From NCBI RefSeq assembly GCF_043290135.1, contig NC_134709.1:63708056-63772055 (forward strand): DNA of 64,000 bases. Direction: 5' to 3'. The translations under genes and the position numbers were made by a program. Source of the stretch: Rhipicephalus microplus (taxonomy: Eukaryota; Arthropoda; Arachnida; Ixodida; Ixodidae). Of the stretch, positions 1 to 12,703 are shown in pieces. Every line of letters begins with the position of its first letter. The first letter of the stretch is position 1. The notes beneath the pieces were generated by a model. That model made no database searches and was not told where the DNA came from. It was given only the letters and a program-made list of their open reading frames with translations.

Positions 1-2174
1 CTACAACAATGGTGTCGACATCTTGTGACACTTCGTGCAACCACAGTTACGAACACGTTGGCTTACGAGTAATGTTATGGAGGGGCAAATGTACAAAAAG
101 GTAATTAATTCGTAATAACGCCGCTGCGCGGTTTCCACACCAGGCGCACAATGCACGATGTTTCTGTGATAACAATTTTTCAATTGACTTGTTCATTGTG
201 GCCCCGCTAAATGGCGGCACCTATACTACCTGTCGGGGCTCCCTCGTTTACGACCTTTTCTAATTCATTCTAGCTTTGGTTTTCCGGCTGAAACAATGTA
301 ATCGCTATTGGCGCTCACACTTCGGCTTGTTTTTACTCGATGGTTGGAGTCTTCACAATGCGAATATCGCACGTTCCTACGAACGAAGGTGGATTTGCGA
401 GATATGGCCGCAAATTATAGCCTATCGTGCAGGTATTTTACGTTATGTAAAGGTTTACGTGCCGTAAAGACCCGCAAATGCACAGATTTTTTCCGGTATC
501 CGATAACACAGGAACGTAAGAAGTATACATACTAACTAAACGCCCGTAATAACGAATTATCGCATTTCTGCTGCATGTGACCACATAGACAACAGAGACC
601 ATGGAATATCCGTAAGCCAACACGGGGCGCTGAAGGCATATTGGTCATTGTGCCACGAGTGGTATGCACACTCATACCGGGAAAAAAATTTCCACTTCCG
701 AAATGTTGACAACAAAAAAATGTCGATAACAAAAGGAGCAATAGTATAAAGCCCTCGGTACGACGTTCAACTCCTCCCACTTTGTGTTATCACTTGTTAT
801 CTGAAAGCCTACAAGAAAGTTTTTACAAATAAGGCTATTGTCACTTGTTACCTATATTTGATTAGAACTTTGCGACAGGCGTGTTGCAAGGAAAGGGTAA
901 TTTCTCATATAGTTTTGTGACTTATTGTTTATCCATAAAACTACAGCTTTTGGCCTGCAAGGCTCATCCCCCCACCCCTTCCCCAAAATTCACCTCCCGG
1001 CCTCCAGCTTCGTCGGCTTCATACGGCTTGGCTCTTCACCCCAAAAGCTTGCGACGCCAAGCTTTACTTTACAAATTATTTTCAAAGCTTCGAGCATCAA
1101 ACGAGACTCCCGACCAATGCCTCAAGTCTTTGCCTGCCATGTGAACTAGCGTGGGCCTTTCCCTGGCTTATGACAGCACGCACGTAGACAGAGGAACAAT
1201 TAAGAAGAACCACGAAACACATGTCTTCACTTGTCGCCTCTTTTGTCCATTTTTGTTTCTCTAGGTTGAGGCTAACATACATCCTCGGTCAACCAAAACT
1301 ACTTCAGTCGCAGACGTTGTTGACAATTCTTTGACTAAAGAGCACGCTTATTTCGGTGATTCGCTTCAGCTGCTACCACCGAACGACTGCCAGACTTACT
1401 GTTTTTCACACGCTGTATTTGACGTCACTTAGTGCAAATTTGCGTAGATTTCGTTGACGCCACTGTTGCGATTGTCAGGCACCTTCGCGATACGTATCCC
1501 AACCTGAGAGAAAAGTCATCGGTCAACCTCGGCAAATTCGTCAACTCTCTCGAAGACCGCGCCAGGGGACTTCTCTTCTCTTAAATATTTGACGACCTGT
1601 CAGCTGTTAGCATCGAAAAGTGCTAGCATGCGAAACCACAATAATTTTCAAGTGGCGCTTACGTTTTGCCGAGATGATTAAGCGAAACACTTTTCTCTCC
1701 ATCTACCTTTTCGTTGCCGCTGCTCTGCCCCGACTTTGCCTTTATTAATGTCACCACTTTTATCGCCCCTTCCTTCTTCTTCTTCTTCATTTGCTGAGTA
1801 TTTTAGCATTTGACCCGTGTGATTCGGCATACCCGCCCCTTCATCTATTCTCCCTCACCCTTGTTCTTACAATAGCACCTTTGTCCTCTTTGCTTTAGTT
1901 TGGGGGAGACGGCACGAAGTTTATGCTAACACGAGCTAATGTCGACAAAGACAGCCTTGAAGGCAAGGCTGCAACTGCTGGACCCAAGAGCCACTGTCGA
2001 AACGTCGGCTCCAGCGACACCAAGTGTTCAAGAATTTTTTCATCTCTTCAAGCTCCCATCTTGTTCTGGTCTTTTCTCTATTCCTAATGGTTCATTAGGA
2101 GTCAAATTTACATCACATTCTCCCCTTCGTTCTCTTTATGCACGCCTTACGTCGCACAGCACCATTGTTCATAC
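1..2174. other. No gene seen; left flank of Gypsy element
   Basis: Only short unrelated open frames (under 90 codons) occur on either strand. None shows a recognisable domain, codon bias or splice context. Short pyrimidine runs lie near 1780-1800. I see nothing functional here. Confidence 0.6.
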
Positions 2175-2324
2175 TGTCACGGGCTAAGTAGATGCCTGAG
2201 GATGACGACGACGAAGTGCTGAACGGGAACGTGCTCGGACTGCAGCAGCGTCGTACGCATTAGCTCGCCAGTATATTCGCCAGTACACATTTGTCCATCA
2301 GTGTATACTTTATCCCCCGTAACA
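2175..2324 (+). repeat. 5' LTR (150 bp)
   Basis: Starts TGTCAC and ends GTAACA. It should carry the element promoter; a TATA-like stretch (GTATACTTTAT) lies near 2302-2312, but no clear AATAAA is present. It is unusually short for a Gypsy LTR. Confidence 0.93.
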
Positions 2325-2410
2325 TCATTGGTGGAAGGTGCGGGGTACCACTCGCTATACAGCCCAACGAGCTGGATCTTCGCAGCGGACGGCACATTGC
2401 AGCTACCACG

Positions 2411-3577
2411 ATGACTGACCAGGCTACTCAATGTCAACAAGATCCGTCAGCCCCGCAGCCGATCGTTGTGGTGCAACCTCGTGACCCAGGTCCATTCAAC
2501 GGCACAAGTGGCATAGACGTCGATGACTGGCTTGTTCAATATGAGCGCGTCAGCAGCAGCAACCATTGGGGTCCAACGCTTATGCTGGCGAACATCATCT
2601 TCTACTTGCATGGCACGGCAAAACTCTGGTACGAGACACATCAAGAAGAGTTGACTAGCTGGGACGTCTGTAAGCAGAAATTGCGCTATCTATTTGGGAA
2701 ACCCATCGGACGTCAAGTGGCCGCAAAGAAAGAGCTTGCAACTCGTGCCCAGACATCCACGGAGCCGTACATCGCGTACATCCAGGACGTGTTGGCTTTG
2801 TGCCGCAAGGTCGACAAGGACATGCTCGACGAGGACAAAGTCGGACACATCCTGAAAGGAATTGCGGATGACGCCTTCAATTTTCTCCTGTGCAAGGGCT
2901 GCTCGACGGTGGAGTCGGTCATCGAAGCATGTCGTCGCTTCGAACAGGCAAAAAGTAGGCGCATAGTTCACCGATTTGACCGCCTTCCCAACACGGCGGC
3001 TACGTCCTCTTGCGAAGATTTGCCCACACTACACCAACCACCAGCGCCAGAAAACGTCACCAGAATAGTCCGTCGGGAACTCGAGGCCATGGCTCCCGCT
3101 ATGTCTAGCGTCAGCGCGCCAGGACACAACCTCGGTGCTGTTTCAATGATACAGGCCGTGGTTCGCCAAGAGATCGCGAATATGGGCATTTCGCCACCTC
3201 ATCAAAATGCCTCTGCTACTTCCAGCTCGGCTCCAGTCGTTGCGGCTGCCACTCCGAACCGCACGTTCGCACCACGACGAAACCCAGCTGAATGGCGCAC
3301 TCATGATGATCGGCCCATATGTTTTACGTGCCATCGGATAGGACACATCGCTCGCCATTGCCGCAGCCGGTGGACCTCATCACCTCGACCGAGCTTCTAT
3401 GATTGGCGGCCTCGCTCTGAACGTGCACCTTATGCCCCGTCCTACCGTGCTGAGACAGGTGCAGAGTATAATCCAGAACGTCGGACCAGCCGCTCGCCAT
3501 CGCCCGTGCGTCGTCAGTCCCGCTCGCCCCAACCCCGCCGTTCTCGGTCTCCTTACGACCGTCGCTCGGAAAACTAG
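2411..3577 (+). CDS. Gag polyprotein of the Gypsy element
   Basis: The frame is open from inside the 5' LTR, but the ATG at 2411 is the first one after the LTR with a sensible N-terminus, giving 388 residues. The protein would form the nucleocapsid of the retrotransposon particle. A retrotransposon-gag-like helical region with a YETH motif (tryptophan-rich, about residues 45-90) is followed by a single CX2CX4HX4C zinc knuckle encoded at 3320-3361. The C-terminus is very rich in Arg-Ser dipeptides (about 3480-3570), suggesting nucleic-acid binding. The stop at 3575-3577 lies inside an overlap with the protease frame, which is shifted by -1. Family assignment is firm; the exact start is inferred. 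Confidence 0.88.
   Translation: MTDQATQCQQDPSAPQPIVVVQPRDPGPFNGTSGIDVDDWLVQYERVSSSNHWGPTLMLANIIFYLHGTAKLWYETHQEELTSWDVCKQKLRYLFGKPIGRQVAAKKELATRAQTSTEPYIAYIQDVLALCRKVDKDMLDEDKVGHILKGIADDAFNFLLCKGCSTVESVIEACRRFEQAKSRRIVHRFDRLPNTAATSSCEDLPTLHQPPAPENVTRIVRRELEAMAPAMSSVSAPGHNLGAVSMIQAVVRQEIANMGISPPHQNASATSSSAPVVAAATPNRTFAPRRNPAEWRTHDDRPICFTCHRIGHIARHCRSRWTSSPRPSFYDWRPRSERAPYAPSYRAETGAEYNPERRTSRSPSPVRRQSRSPQPRRSRSPYDRRSEN
3454..3577 (+). promoter_or_regulatory. Gag/pro overlap, probable -1 frameshift region
   Basis: The protease frame (-1 relative to gag) is open from just after a TGA at 3451-3453, so the two frames overlap for 124 bp. A run reading GGAAAAC lies immediately before the gag stop; it is only a poor slippery heptamer. 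Programmed -1 frameshifting is usual for this family, but the exact slip site is not evident. Confidence 0.4.
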
Positions 3578-4512
3578 CCGGTGCAGCCCCCGGAGGTGAC
3601 GCTGCATACACGACTTGGACTGCAAATCCTCTGATTACTCCCGACCAGCGGTGCAACCTCCTAACAATTCTCGTTGATGATTTACCTATAACGGCTCTTA
3701 TTGATACCGGTGCACAAATATCTGTGATGAGCTCAGACCTCCGCCGCCGCCTCAAAAAAGTTCTGACGCCTGCGATTGCACCTACCGTTCGTACCGCGGA
3801 TGGGAGTACTCCTGCTGTGCTTGGAATGTGCACTGCGCGATTAACAATTTCTAAGCATCAAACTTCAGTTTTGTTCGCTGTACTGGAAAATTGCCCTCAT
3901 GACCTAATCCTTGGACTCGACTTTCTGACTTCACACGCTGCGCTCATTGACTGTTCCAAAGGTCTTCTTCAGCTCGAACTACCATCCTTTTCGGAGACCG
4001 TCTCTACCAGCCCACCTCGTCTACGCTCTGTCGATTTCCTTAGACTTCCGCCGCAAGCCGCAGTCCAAGTCCAATTCTCGCCATATCCTGCAGTACCTGA
4101 TGGTGATTATGTTGCTGCCCCGATTTCTGACGTCGCCATGACACGCAATGTTGCACTCCCCAACACGGTGGTTACCGTTAAGGACAACCGAACTTCGTTT
4201 CCCGTCCTCAATTTCGGCCTCTCAGCGCAAGTTATTCCTCGCGGCATGTCACTTGCGCATCTTACACCACTGGTCGACCACACAGTTTCCGCTCTAACCA
4301 CCAATTCGCCACCCGATTTTTCATCAACGTCGTTCTCGTCACGTTCCTGTTCCGACCTTTTCAAGCCAATGCTATCTGACAAGCTCACCTCTGAACAAGT
4401 CTCTGCTTTCTGCCGTGTGCTTGCTCCTTATCAGGACATCTTTGACTTCGGCGACCGTAATTTGGGCCAGACATCTGTAGTAACCCATCGCATCGACACC
4501 GGTGACGCTTGA
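3578..4512 (+). CDS. Aspartic protease region of Gypsy pol, ended by in-frame TGA
   Basis: The active-site motif LIDTGAQ is encoded at about 3697-3717, with the catalytic Asp codon at 3703. A second conserved stretch, LILGLDFL, lies at about 3904-3927 (ILG plus hydrophobic flap-side residues of retropepsins). The region ends with a linker that leads directly into the RT domain in the same frame, but TGA at 4510-4512 interrupts it. In related elements this linker runs on uninterrupted, so the stop most likely arose by mutation (a CG-to-TG type change would suffice). Stop-codon readthrough is the alternative. Confidence 0.85.
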
Positions 4513-7080
4513 CCCATTCGCCGACGACCCTACCGTGTGTCAGCCCCGGAGCGTGCTATTATACAGCGAGAAGTCGATAAAATGCTTGATAAGGGCATAA
4601 TCGAACCCTCATCTAGTCCCTGGTCCTCACCCGTTGTACTTGTTAAAAAGAAGGACAATAGCTGGAGATTCTGTGTTGATTACCGCCATCTCAACCATAT
4701 TACCAAGAAAGATGTCTATCTCCTATCGCGCATAGATGATGCACTCGATTGCTTGCACGGTGCCAAATATTTCTCTTCAATAGACCTTCGCACAGGCTAC
4801 TGGCAGATCGCTGTGCACGACAAAGACAGAGAGAAGACAGCCTTCGTGACTCCTGATGGTCTTTATCAGTTCAAGATGATGCCTTTTGGATTATGCAATG
4901 CCCCCGCGACATTTGAGCGCATGATGGACTCTCTCCTTCGAGGCATGAAGTGGACCATCTGCCTCTGCTATCTTGACGACGTTATTGTTTTTTCGACTAC
5001 TTTCGACGACCATCTTACCCGTCTGTCCGCAGTGCTTGATGTTTTTCGACGTGCCAACTTGCAACTTAACTCGTCCAAATGCCGCTTTGGGCAACGCCAA
5101 ATTTGCGTACTTGGCCATCTTGTTAACGCTGCGGGCGTTCAACCAGACCCTGCGAAAGTCCGAGCAGTTCGCGACTTCCCCACACCCCGCTCAGTCAAGG
5201 ACGTCCGAAGTTTTCTGGGACTGTGCTCCTATTTCCGTCGTTTTGTCGAGAAGTTCGCTGAAGTAGCCCGTCCTCTAACCTGCCTCCTCAAAACGGATGT
5301 CGCATTCACCTGGGGCCAACAGCAAGCAAACGCGTTCTCGTCGCTCGTCGACATTCTCACCAATCCACCAGTCCTAGCACACTTCGACCCATCTGCTGCT
5401 ACGGAGCTTCGTACTGACGCCAGTGGCCACGGCATAGGCGCAGTGATCGCGCAGTGGCAACAAGGAATGCACCGCGTCGTCGCGTATGCAAGCCGTCTGT
5501 TGTCGCGCTCGGAACAAAATTATTCCATCACAGAACGCGAGTGCTTAGCTCTCGTCTGGGCCATTGCGAAATTCCGACCGTACCTGTATGGCCGACCATT
5601 CTCAGTTATTACGGACCACCATGCGCTTTGCTGGCTCTCCTCACTCAAGGACCCTACGGGACGCCTTGGTCGCTGGGCACTGCGCTTACAAGAGTACACT
5701 TTTTCCGTATCCTATAAATCCGGACAACTTCACAAGGATGCCGACTGCTTGTCCCGTTACCCAGTCGATCCCCCTGACACGAGGGAAGATGAGCAAGAGG
5801 CCCTCGTTCTTTCAATTACCGACTTCACCGACATAGCTGCTGAACAACGCCGCGACCCCTCTTTGCGTGCTATTATCAATGGTGTTCACTCTCCCCACCC
5901 TGACCACTCCTTACAACTGTTCGTTCTTCACAACGACATCTTGCACCGCTACAACACCCGCCCTGATGGTGCTGGGCTTTTACTCGTTGTTCCTGTGCAT
6001 CTTCGCTCAGACGTTTTGGCCCAGCTGCATGATGCCCCCTCCGCTGGACACCTAGGGGTGTCACGCACGTATGACCGCATTCGCCGCCGATTCTTTTGGC
6101 CTGGCCTCTACCGTTCTGTGCGACAGTACGTTGCGGCATGCGACCTCTGCCAGCGCCGCAAGACACCTGCTCTGAGACCTGCTGGTACCCTCCAGCCCAT
6201 TGAAGTACCAGATGAGCCATTTTTCCGAGTCGGCCTCGATCTTCTAGGACCCTTTCCCGTGTCGGCCACCGGTAATAAGTGGATTGCTATTGCTACCGAC
6301 TACGCAACGCGGTATGCCGTTACACGCGCCCTCCCCACCAGCTGCGCTACTGATGTAGCCGATTTCCTTCTTCATGACATCATTCTGCGTCATGGTGCTC
6401 CTCGTCAGTTGATCACCGACCGCGGCAGCTGTTTTCTATCTAAAGTAGTCGACGAGCTCCTGCGATCCTGCTCTACCCACCACAAGTTCACTACAGCGTA
6501 CCATCCGCAAACCAACGGCCTCACGGAACGCCTCAACCGTACCTTGACGAATATGTTAGCGATGTACGTTTCCAAGGATCACAAAGATTGGGACATCCAC
6601 TTACCTTTCGTTACCTTCGCATACAACAGTTCACGTCATGATACAGCTGGATTTTCCCCTTTTTACCTACTGTTCGGTTATGACCCGCCTTTGCCCATGG
6701 ACACCATGCTCCAATCTGACGCCGCCTCATCGACTGCTTATGCTCGTGATGCCCTGGCCCGAGCTGGCATCGCCCGCCAAGTCGCCCGGGATCGTTTATG
6801 TGCCTCGCAGCTTAACCAAAAGAGTGCTTACGATCGCCGGCACCGCGACGTACAGTACTCTCCGGGGTCACTCGTCTTGCTGTGGTTACCATCACGTCGT
6901 GTTGGTCTCAGCGAAAAACTGATGTCCCGTTACGTTGGCCCCTACCGCGTCATACGCAAGGTCACCAGCGTGACCTATGAGATAGCTCCACTCCATACCA
7001 CGTCAGTACCAGCTTCAGTCCCGACCGATATAGTGCACGTCTCACGGCTCAAGCCATACTTCTCACGCCCCGAGAATTGA
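4513..7080 (+). CDS. Gypsy pol: reverse transcriptase, RNase H, integrase
   Basis: The frame is open for 2568 bp after the TGA. Counting from the first ATG (4537), the RT domain spans roughly residues 10-185 with the motif FGLCNAPATFERM and the catalytic YLDD at about 145-148. RNase H follows (about 285-400; LRTDASGHG near 290). The integrase zinc finger (about 504-540, HX..H then CDLCQRRK) precedes the catalytic core. Its three acidic residues lie near 566, 628 and 664, and the last two are 35 residues apart (DD35E). A GPY/F-like module (YVGPYRVI) and VHVSRLKPYF close the protein. Together these copy RNA to DNA and insert it. All catalytic motifs I can see are intact. Confidence 0.93.
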   Translation, partial: PIRRRPYRVSAPERAIIQREVDKMLDKGIIEPSSSPWSSPVVLVKKKDNSWRFCVDYRHLNHITKKDVYLLSRIDDALDCLHGAKYFSSIDLRTGYWQIAVHDKDREKTAFVTPDGLYQFKMMPFGLCNAPATFERMMDSLLRGMKWTICLCYLDDVIVFSTTFDDHLTRLSAVLDVFRRANLQLNSSKCRFGQRQICVLGHLVNAAGVQPDPAKVRAVRDFPTPRSVKDVRSFLGLCSYFRRFVEKFAEVARPLTCLLKTDVAFTWGQQQANAFSSLVDILTNPPVLAHFDPSAATELRTDASGHGIGAVIAQWQQGMHRVVAYASRLLSRSEQNYSITERECLALVWAIAKFRPYLYGRPFSVITDHHALCWLSSLKDPTGRLGRWALRLQEYTFSVSYKSGQLHKDADCLSRYPVDPPDTREDEQEALVLSITDFTDIAAEQRRDPSLRAIINGVHSPHPDHSLQLFVLHNDILHRYNTRPDGAGLLLVVPVHLRSDVLAQLHDAPSAGHLGVSRTYDRIRRRFFWPGLYRSVRQYVAACDLCQRRKTPALRPAGTLQPIEVPDEPFFRVGLDLLGPFPVSATGNKWIAIATDYATRYAVTRALPTSCATDVADFLLHDIILRHGAPRQLITDRGSCFLSKVVDELLRSCSTHHKFTTAYHPQTNGLTERLNRTLTNMLAMYVSKDHKDWDIHLPFVTFAYNSSRHDTAGFSPFYLLFGYDPPLPMDTMLQSDAASSTAYARDALARAGIARQVARDRLCASQLNQKSAYDRRHRDVQYSPGSLVLLWLPSRRVGLSEKLMSRYVGPYRVIRKVTSVTYEIAPLHTTSVPASVPTDIVHVSRLKPYFSRPEN

Positions 7081-7116
7081 TCGCACCGGGACGGTGCTTC
7101 TGCCGCCGGCGGGTAA

Positions 7117-7266
7117 TGTCACGGGCTAAGTAGATGCCTGAGGATGACAACGACGGAGTGCTGAACGGGAACGTGCTCGGACTGCAGCAGCGTCGTACGC
7201 ATTAGCTCGCCAGTATATTCGCCAGTACACATTTGTTCACCAGTGTATACTTTATTCCCTGTAACA
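7117..7266 (+). repeat. 3' LTR (150 bp)
   Basis: Matches the 5' LTR except for six transitions. It is preceded by a weak purine tract (GGCGGGTAA, 7109-7116). The right target duplication ATAC follows at 7267-7270. Confidence 0.93.
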
Positions 7267-7270
7267 ATAC

Positions 7271-8399
7271 GCATTCCTCCTCCTCTACGCTCTTTCCTTG
7301 CTATCGCCCACTTTGCAGTAAGCGAAGGGCACCGCTAGATTTACATTCGCGTGAGTTTTCAAACCCTTCGCACGAAAATTGAAAGAAACAGAGCGTCTTC
7401 AATGTATGCACGCAGCAAGGAAATCTGAGCCAACTAAAATAGTAAGCAACATAGAGGAGCTAAAAATTTGGCGAGGTCGTTTGTCGCAACATTGTTTCAA
7501 CGGCAAATACGAACATTGGCGTGCGCAGGTTTCACCTTCAGGAAGTTGATGCTTCGTCGCAGCACCCCACATCCCCATTACGTCAATGCACAGAGATGAG
7601 TATGTGCCCCCCCCCCTTCTTAGGCGACCAAAGTGAGGGGGGCGGCCACCCTACCTGCCCTTCGCCGTGCGCAGGCGTATGATATCAATAACATGAGCAG
7701 CGATCGTGACGTCATTCGTTTTTTTACTTCACATCGTATACCTCTTCTCACTTATTTGTAGACATAGATGCAGTGGTCCTACTAGGCACTAAAATTAAAT
7801 AAACGCAATCTAAATTAAACGGGTGTCACTGGTCATTTTGTTAACAACTCTTCTACTTCACTCCTCACCTAATCCATCTCTTAATCTATTTTTCCGCGTG
7901 CTGGAAGACCGCTTCACCAATGTTTTTATGTTCCAACTATCGACTGTGTTTTTTTTTTCATGGGAATTTATTTCCTACAGCTCTCTTTTTACGATGAATG
8001 CAGTGCGTCTTGCAGAATCGCTTTTTTTTTTGTACTTGGAACTACAATCAGCAAAGGCTAATGGGCGTCCGGAAGCGAGCTCTAATAAAGATAAATAGAC
8101 AACAAAAATGTGTGTTTCTCTCTGCGCATCTCTTTCGTATTGTATATGTAATCCTAAACAATCAGCAAAAGCGTTTTTACCTCAGAGGTTTACTTCTCTC
8201 TTGGCTTTGTGCAGGCACGTGTCATTTCCGAAATACGGTTATTTCAGACGGGTATACACAGACAAGTAAGCGTCCATGTGAAAGGTGGCGCTGCTACGCA
8301 AACGTGTCGAGAGTGGTAATGCAGGGGTAAGTAGTCATAGTGAAGCAAGTTAAGGGAGAGCTTCATGTGAGACTGATTTCGAACGGAAAACATTGGATG
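7271..8399. other. No gene seen; right flank of Gypsy element
   Basis: AT-rich sequence with a short poly-C run near 7608-7617 and poly-T runs near 7950 and 8023. No supported gene. Confidence 0.55.
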
Positions 8400-8640
8400 C
8401 CTCGTTAAACGCGAAAAGTGATCGTTGCCAGTGGCGTCAACACCAAGTCGTAACTCACCTTCTTTTCAACAAAGAAGACGAGAGAAGCCCAGGGGCTGCA
8501 AGAGGGATCTAAAATATTTTTTTCCTCAAGCGTCTTCCTGATTTCCTGTTGCATTACTGCACGCTCTGACGCGGAAACACGATATAGACGTCTGTAAATT
8601 GGATTCAAGTCGCTACTAGTGATGTGATAAGTGACGATGA
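8400..8640 (-). pseudogene. Degraded Gypsy protease-RT linker and RT N-terminus
   Basis: Read on the minus strand, about 67 residues match the linker and the beginning of a Gypsy RT (YRVSASERAVMQQEI, then SPWASLVFFVEKK). It resembles the same region of the complete element at 4513-4680 but is clearly diverged and ends abruptly on both sides. No LTR is seen nearby. It is a dead fragment from another Gypsy lineage. Confidence 0.75.
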
Positions 8641-10824
<2,184 letters not shown>

Positions 10825-11093
10825 ATAGCCGCCTACGACTTTAAGCTCTCCTGGCCGTTTAGATAGTAATATCGATAGCAAACTTGGTATGGCATAACAT
10901 GACTGTATAAAACATATTTATCTCATGATCACATGAAAATCATGACATGTATGTCATGAATGTTATGGTTGACATTTCATGGTCCTGCAGCACTTGCGGT
11001 TGTTTCCTTCGCATGGCATGTTGCAAAACTGGTATGGCATGACGTGATTGCATGGCGAACACAAACGACACACAAAGAACACAAATGTTCTGC

Positions 11094-11097
<4 letters not shown>

Positions 11098-11159
<62 letters not shown>
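11098..11159. repeat. Microsatellite (TA)n, 62 bp
   Basis: Perfect TA dinucleotide run immediately before a tRNA-derived SINE-like sequence. Confidence 0.95.
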
Positions 11160-11161
<2 letters not shown>

Positions 11162-11375
11162 TGGTGTGCTGGTAGAGCTTCGGACGCGTTCTTCTAAGGC
11201 CGTGAGTTCGGTCCCTGCCCACGGCAAATTGTCTTTTCGCCCACTTTTCTTTCTTCACATATACAATACAATTACTTCTGATAACATCATCTATACTTCG
11301 CTTGGCATAATTGTCTGTTATAACTCTCTACTATGGTGTCTGACAAATAAAAGAAGCTCTGAAATGTACACTTCT
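11160..11375 (+). mobile_element. tRNA-derived SINE (family A)
   Basis: The head resembles a tRNA gene: an A-box-like segment (GGTAGAGCTTCGGACGCG) and a B-box-like segment (GAGTTCGGTCCCTG, near 11203-11217). A unique tail of about 150 bp follows, with AATAAA-like sequence near its end. This is a family I recognise in general terms from ixodid ticks (where the Ruka SINE is the published example). Family name not assigned. It is bounded on the left by the TA run. Confidence 0.7.
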
Positions 11376-12476
11376 TTCCTACAAACTGTACCCCGTATTA
11401 CTCTGTTTGCTAAGATACGCAATATACGAACTGAACGAAGCATACGCGCTTCATTAAATTTTGTGTGAAGTACGTTCCTTGCCAACTGAATTAACGACTA
11501 TGACGTTCTGCAGCTTCACAGCGGAATCTGTAGTGTTCTGTTACTGCGGTAGCTTTAGCACCTTCTTAATGAGTCTACGAGATCCAGGGCATAACAAGTC
11601 ACTTCGGCTGCTGAAGCTGTCATCGGCCGGGGCGATTGCCAGCACCTAATAACAAACCCTGTAAACTGAACATTTATTCGCATCTGTACAACATAAACTT
11701 CTCTTCAATAAGTTTGAGCGTGAATCTTGCGTGAACGATGTAAAAATGGCAGGGTTTCTGAAATGAATGTGCCTATGTGTGTCTATACCTTTCTGTAACA
11801 ATTTTTAGTGCGTGTATGCACATGTTTCGTTCTGATCCAATGTTGTGCGGACATGTTATTGTTGTCCGCAGTGTGTGATAAGTAAATTCTCTAAACCGCG
11901 ATAATGTATTTTTTCTTTGGAACTAGCACGTACCATTGATTATCAATTATAAAAGCAGGGCGCAATACAGGACATAATAGCCCACAATTCAGGTTCTCTC
12001 AACTGTTTTTCACTGCGCTATCTAGAGTGTCCCTAATATCAAGGCATATAAATTAAAAAATTAAGAAAAACAATAACTCGTGAAGCAGAGGTAGTGCGTG
12101 CTGGTTCTAGTACACCAGAGTAGCCCTTATTAATTTTTTCTTCAATGAGGCCTGATTAATTATTCAGCCTTATCTTTGTAACTGTATGAGTACCCTCCTA
12201 ATTACCGAAATTTCTCCGGGGCCTATGTAGGCTTCTTCGGGTGATATCTGACTGCGTTATTTTCCACAACGCGCTGACAGCGGGAATCTTTTTGACGAAT
12301 CTGAAAAGTGACATGTGACTTGGGGGCAGCGGAGCTACGTGTTGATTTTCACATTGCCCGCGTTTTCTTCGTCAGCCGGATAAAGTGCTAACGCAATTAA
12401 CACGTCCTTGAAAAGTACGCAGCGGGATGTCATTTGACCTTGCTTGCATGTGCCTTGTTGACCTACTGACCATTAC
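11376..12476. other. No gene seen
   Basis: AT-rich sequence between two SINEs with no supported coding region. Confidence 0.5.
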
Positions 12477-12703
12477 CCGCCATGGTGGTCTAATAGTTAT
12501 GCTCGACTGCTGACCCGCAGGTTGCGGGATTGAATCCTGACCGCTGCGGCCGCATTTTCGAAGGAAGCGAAAATACTTGTAGCCCGTGTACTTATAATAA
12601 GGTGCATGTGAAAGAACACTAGGCGGTCAAAATATATTGAGCATGCGATTACGATGTCTCTCATAATCATATCGTGGTTTTGCGACGTCAAACTCACAAT
12701 TAT
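12477..12703 (+). mobile_element. tRNA-derived SINE (family B)
   Basis: Begins CCGCCATGGTGGTC, an A-box-like segment, and has a B-box-like GCGGGATTGAATCC near 12525-12538. The body that follows (AAAGAACACTAGGCGGTC, then GACGTCAAAC) has the layout of a very common tick SINE. Diverged, probably old. Confidence 0.75.

Larger units (their letters stand above)
2175..7266 (+). mobile_element. Ty3/Gypsy LTR retrotransposon, nearly complete (5092 bp)
   Basis: Two 150-bp direct repeats (2175-2324 and 7117-7266) begin TG and end CA and are flanked by the same 4-bp target duplication, ATAC (2171-2174 and 7267-7270). Between them lie gag, protease, reverse transcriptase, RNase H and integrase in the order typical of Ty3/Gypsy (Metaviridae). 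There is no envelope-like frame after integrase: only 36 bp separate the pol stop from the 3' LTR. The LTRs differ at six positions, all transitions, about 4 percent, so the insertion is not recent. An in-frame TGA at 4510-4512 breaks the protease-RT frame. A primer-binding site starting TGG at about 2329 is plausible, but I could not assign a tRNA. Confidence 0.95.
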
